Positions 60,867 to 64,000 of a stretch of 64,000 nt of DNA are shown here, piece after piece. The notes beneath the pieces are model-generated. The model saw nothing but the letters and a program-made list of their open reading frames with translations, searched no databases and had not been told where the DNA came from. Within the stretch, counting starts at the first letter, position 1; each line of letters starts with the position of its first letter. The position numbers and the translations under genes are program-made. Location of the stretch: contig JAAAJB010000081.1 of NCBI GenBank assembly GCA_016098155.1, forward strand, positions 20,108-84,107. The letters are read 5' to 3'. This DNA comes from Actinomortierella ambigua. Its lineage: Eukaryota; Mortierellomycota; Mortierellomycetes; Mortierellales; Mortierellaceae.

Positions 60867-61784
60867 TCACTCCTCACGCGCCTTCTCAAAGCCCATAAAC
60901 ACTTTGGTACCGACATCGAGCTCATTGAAGCGCGCCGAGGCAACCCACTTGGCCATGGATGGATGCGCGTCGATGGTTTCCTTCAGCTTCCACAGGGCAG
61001 GCGTCTTTTCCTTCGACACAGGAACCTCCTTGTCGACATCGACACCTTCTGGGACGAGGAACCGCACGCGGCAGACCATCAGGGCCGTCTTGAGATCGGC
61101 GATCGTCGTCTTGCCCGACTGCAGATAGTGGCCATTGTTGCCCGCGGCATTGAGCAGGCCCTCATGGTACTCGGCCCAGTTCTTCAGGGGACCGGCGTAG
61201 AAGCCACGGGCACCCGTCAGACGGGCCTCACCAGGGCCCGGCGCGAGGACCATGAGGTCAAAGAGGATCGAGACGCCGTCGGTGTTATTGTAGATCTCGT
61301 CCAGGCGCTGGTGCTCGAGGGGGTCTGCAGCATTGTCCTTGCTACCGAGGAGGTCGTACTTTTCGCCGAGGTAGCGTTCGATAGCCTTGGTCTCGACAAA
61401 GCGGGCCGTCGTCTTGAGGGATACGTTCTCTTCCCAGAGGACTGGGACCTGATGGAAGGGTGGAAGAAGGGGCTTCTGATTGCCCCAGTCCTACGACTGC
61501 ACGGTTTGGGAAGGATGACAACAGCGCTTTAGTATAGAGAAGCAAGTGATAGAGAGTGAGGCTCTGGCGTTACAAGAAAAAAAAAGCCTTACAAACTCGA
61601 CTTCCTCCCAGCTGGCATCGACGTATGACAGGATCATGCGAGGAAGCTCGCTGCGTGCCCACACGTTAAAGTACAAGAACTTGAAGTGCGAGTCCTTGGC
61701 CTTCATCAGGGCCTTGGTGGTCGAGGCATCGACGTTGGCAGTCGCTGAGGGGAGAGTGGCATTGCGGGAAGGATGGTGAACCAT
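60867..61784 (-). CDS. Glutathione S-transferase-like protein, copy 2
   Basis: The model is complement(join(60867-61490, 61593-61784)), 271 residues. Exon 1 is 192 nt, exactly as in copy 1, and the intron falls at the same codon (EVEF/DWGNQKP). Domain order: N-terminal extension MVHHPSRNATLPSATANVD, thioredoxin-like FKFLYFNVWARSELPRMILS, FHQVPVLWEENVSLKTT, ETKAIERYLGEKYDLL, then a helical domain with RLDEIYNNTDGVSILFDLMV, GFYAGPLKNWAEYHEGLLNA, GKTTIADLKTALMVCR and VSKEKTPALWKLKETIDAHP. It differs from copy 1 by a few extra residues after the thioredoxin domain and a C-terminal extension ending KAREE. Codon use is richer in C/G than in copy 1, which may mean that copy 2 is the more highly expressed member. 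Confidence 0.92.
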
Positions 61785-62383
61785 TTTGTTAGGACTTGAG
61801 GAATTAAGGACTTGGCCGAGAGTTAAAAGAGATCGAGATGAGTGGACAGAGAAAGAGAAGATTGTTTGGTGGAAATGGGAGGGAGTGGCAGTAGATCAGC
61901 CCTTTTATTCTGTGTGCTATCCCATGCTCACCTCACATTTGAGCTGAGTGGGCAACGTTACCCATGTCATGGAGATCAATCATCCAGGGCTATTTCTCTC
62001 GCGCGAGCCATTGACATATTTTCTTCGAGCTTCCTTATGGACGAAAAAGGAAACGGCGTGCGGCGTGCCCTTCTCTCGGCTCCCCTTCCCTCACACATTC
62101 GCAGTACCCCAACAAGAGAACTCCGCGTCTTCCAATCATTCCATCTTGTTTGTTAGTCACCCAAATATGGTAATAGGTTGTGAAAGGGTACTTCGGTACT
62201 TCTGTCGACAAATCCGACCAAACTCGCCAAGCCCTATGCATCATGCATGCGCAATGATATCAATGGTAGCAAAATAGAATAGGATTGAACGGTTGTCCCG
62301 CAAAGGTAGGGCGATAAAGTTTCGATACTGTGTATATTAAAGAAAAAGGGCGCAAAGCGAGATGAAGAGAACCACGCGCCACG
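61785..62383. other. Spacer upstream of GST copy 2
   Basis: About 600 bp with no supported exon. The GST copy 2 promoter should be here. Short plus ORFs (61842-62277) have no recognisable features. Confidence 0.5.
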
Positions 62384-62663
62384 TCAGCATGGCCAAAAGA
62401 AATAGGAAAAAATTGTAGACAGGTACAGAGATATCCCGTGTGAAATCGCAAGATGCCACTTATGCAAATTTTGTGCCAGAGCGCGGTCTTTGTCGTCCAG
62501 CGCGAGCTGATCTAGCAGGCTGGCACTGACAGCCGTCGACGCCTTCTTCTTAGTGGGTATGCCTACAAGTTCGTGGGGAGTACAAGAGGTAGTGGCTGTC
62601 TTGTTCTTTCCTGCCAGAATTTTCAGTCAGGATAGCATCCTTTTCTAAACATTTTGGAGGCAT
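62384..62663 (-). CDS. Possible 63-residue tail-anchored membrane protein
   Basis: I do not recognise this protein. On the minus strand an exon at 62384-62562 follows a good acceptor (TTGTAG) and reads IPTKKKASTAVSASLLDQLA, then LDDKDRALAQNLHK, then a hydrophobic end, HLAISHGISLYLSTIFSYFF, before WPC and a stop. An ATG at 62663 (MPPK) joins in phase if GTTTAG at about 62645-62650 is used as donor. That donor is weak, though a CTGAC branch-point-like motif lies in the 88-nt intron. The layout (basic start, amphipathic helix, single C-terminal hydrophobic segment) resembles a tail-anchored protein. The exon could instead belong to a longer gene or end at an earlier donor. Confidence 0.35.
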
Positions 62664-63366
62664 GGTCGAATCGGTGAGTGTGTCAGGTACCAACAAAAAT
62701 AATTGCGCGGAAGAGGTCGCATATTTTTCGATCAATCTCACAAGGTAGGTGACCCGTGCTCTAACCAATCTGATCCTTCATTGCGTGAAATTTCACGCTG
62801 CCAGACATTCGTTGAATCAACTCACAATCAATCCCGAGTATCCGTTAGCGCGCCATTAACAGGTCGATCCGTTCATCCGAACACGCCGGATCACTGATTG
62901 TGTAGAAATCTCTGACGGTATATACTCTTTTTCAAAAGGCAGTCAATGCCGCGTGGCAGTCAAGAATCAAAGCTTGATTTATGATAGACATGAAAGACCT
63001 GGGCCAGATAACGACGGAACGTTTTGTGTCCGCTTGGCCATTATCTTTCCTTTGACTTAGGCACGGCTGTCGTTAATACTCGCAAGAGCAATCTGCGGGA
63101 GACGACGACCCACAAATATCCAGATCCGCGGTGCAACATACGCTCTCAAGATGCAGATTGCATCATGTCTCGAAATCGACGAGTATGTTGCATTTGTCAG
63201 AGCTATCATCCCGTCCGTCCAAGTCAACGCTTTGATTGCCGAATGGGACTCTGCCAGGACATTTTTCACTGGTGACAGTTATCCAAGACACGCCGAGGTG
63301 GCATAGCTGGTGAATTTGCCAGTTCTGATAGAACTGTTCAGAAGGGCGCCTACACTGGATGAGAAG
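62664..63366. other. Spacer with a degenerate second copy of the Cys motif
   Basis: No intact gene. At 63168-63275 (plus) a frame reads MSRNRRVCCICQSYHPVRPS then QRFDC and stops soon after. This is a relative of the motif in the downstream zinc-ribbon gene. The rest has only short ORFs. Confidence 0.5.
63168..63275 (+). pseudogene. Degenerate copy of the CCxCQSxxPVxP zinc-ribbon exon
   Basis: The frame RVCCICQSYHPVRP aligns with KVCCVCQSCQPVLP about 390 bp downstream, with several differences at third codon positions, so both copies were once coding. Where the downstream copy has a GTGAGT donor after GGTTACGAAT, this copy has GCCGAA after GATT, so the splice site is lost and translation stops at TGA 63273-63275. 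It could instead be a living gene with different exons. Confidence 0.45.
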
Positions 63367-63906
63367 ATGATTGAGACAGATTCCATGCCACCACCTCCCC
63401 TTCCTTCAAAGACGATACTTACAGGATCGTCACCAAGGGCTCCATCGTGCAAGAACAGCACCGGTGGCGGCGGCAGCAACGGCATGGGCTCCAGCAACAC
63501 CAACACCAATAGCAGCAGCGGCGGCACAAAACATCTATCAGCCACGCAGATCGCTCTAATGCAAAAGGTATGCTGCGTTTGTCAAAGCTGTCAGCCTGTC
63601 CTTCCATGCACTCTCCTTGGTTACGAATGTGAGTCGCTCAAGACGTTCTTCAGGCCGAATTGGGGCATCTCACCATAGCATATCATAAATGCGTGTTCCT
63701 CCATCGCCTTCCATTGCCCTTCTTCCCCTCTTCAAGCCTTTAGTATCATTGTAGGCCCAACCTGTGAGAAATCAGTTGACTCATTCGGTGGCGGAAAGGT
63801 CAATGAGTCTAGGTGCTCTACATGCCTCTACAGCGCCAAAACTTCAAGAAGAGTGTGTAGGGAAGAAATAAAGCCTTTATTGAACATATTCATTCAGTCG
63901 CATTGA
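63367..63906 (+). CDS. Small Cys-rich zinc-ribbon-like protein, function unknown
   Basis: The model is join(63367-63628, 63755-63906), 137 residues from the first ATG, splice phase closing. The N-terminus is Pro/Ser/Gly/Asn-rich (MIETDSMPPPPLPSKTIL; GGGGSNGMGSSNTNTN). It is followed by SATQIALMQKVCCVCQSCQP and VLPCTLLGYECPTCEKSVDS across the intron, then GGGKVNESRCSTCLYSAK. The Cys pairs (CCxC, CxxC, CPTC, CSTC) suggest a zinc ribbon or treble-clef fold and the sequence is not a known RING or B-box. An upstream exon is possible, because an acceptor-like CATAG lies at 63302-63306 and the frame is open from there. Its 3' end overlaps by 17 nt the last coding exon predicted on the minus strand, which makes at least one of the two ends doubtful. 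Confidence 0.5.
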
Positions 63907-64000
63907 TGTCTAGCTTGCCAACACCTAGAGAGCCTGGAGAAAGAAAAGAGTGTAATGGTTAGCAAACAGAAGAGGCAAGCACAACAGTACGCTCCCTTGA
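63890..64000 (-). CDS. Last exon(s) of an unidentified minus-strand gene running off the window
   Basis: The minus-strand segment 63890-63933 reads GSLGVGKLDINATE and stop after a good acceptor, TTTCTCCAG. A GCTAAC branch-point motif lies about 25 nt upstream, and a GTACTG donor at 63985-63990 gives a 57-nt intron, with 63991-64000 as the end of the previous exon. The exon is too short to identify a family. Confidence 0.35.

Overview
The window is nuclear DNA of a filamentous, early-diverging fungus. It has intron-rich genes with short spliceosomal introns (GTAAGT/GTATGT-type donors, mostly CAG/TAG acceptors), an Arp2/3 subunit, kinesin-6, AP-2, a HAM1-like protein, and much low-complexity coding sequence. 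Mucoromycota, perhaps a Mortierella relative, is my best guess, but this rests on overall character and not on a marker gene. Two 10-N assembly gaps (15911-15920, 31685-31694) sit inside homopolymer runs. Exon joins given as exact were checked for reading-frame closure by hand.

Region 1, about 1-13 kb, is rich in chromatin genes. It holds the 5' part of a BRE1-type histone H2B ubiquitin ligase (minus), a secreted carboxylesterase (plus), ARPC4 of the Arp2/3 complex (minus), a nucleoplasmin-like FKBP prolyl isomerase of the Fpr3/Fpr4 type (minus) and histone chaperone NAP1 (plus). The FKBP and NAP1 genes are divergent and only 245 bp apart.

Region 2, about 14.9-25 kb, has an Rpp25/Pop6-like Alba protein (plus) and a 1499-residue Ser/Arg-rich protein (minus). 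The end of that protein resembles the C-terminal homology domain of animal AF4/FMR2 elongation scaffolds.

Region 3, about 25-46 kb, has a 2008-residue kinesin-6-like motor with a repeat-containing tail (plus), then three minus-strand genes: a HAM1-like lipid-binding-family protein, an F-box/LRR-type protein and a 1487-residue coiled-coil protein of unknown function.

Region 4, about 47-58 kb, groups trafficking genes: AP-2 alpha-adaptin (minus), RhoGDI (minus) and Rab4 (plus, divergent from RhoGDI), followed by ribosomal protein eL33 (plus, first exon not found).

Region 5, about 58-64 kb, has two tandem glutathione S-transferase genes (minus), a possible 63-residue tail-anchored protein (minus), a Cys-rich zinc-ribbon-like gene (plus) with a degenerate second copy of its Cys motif, and the last exon of a minus-strand gene running off the right edge. 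The 55.1-57.1 kb and 57.7-59.6 kb stretches may hold genes I could not resolve.
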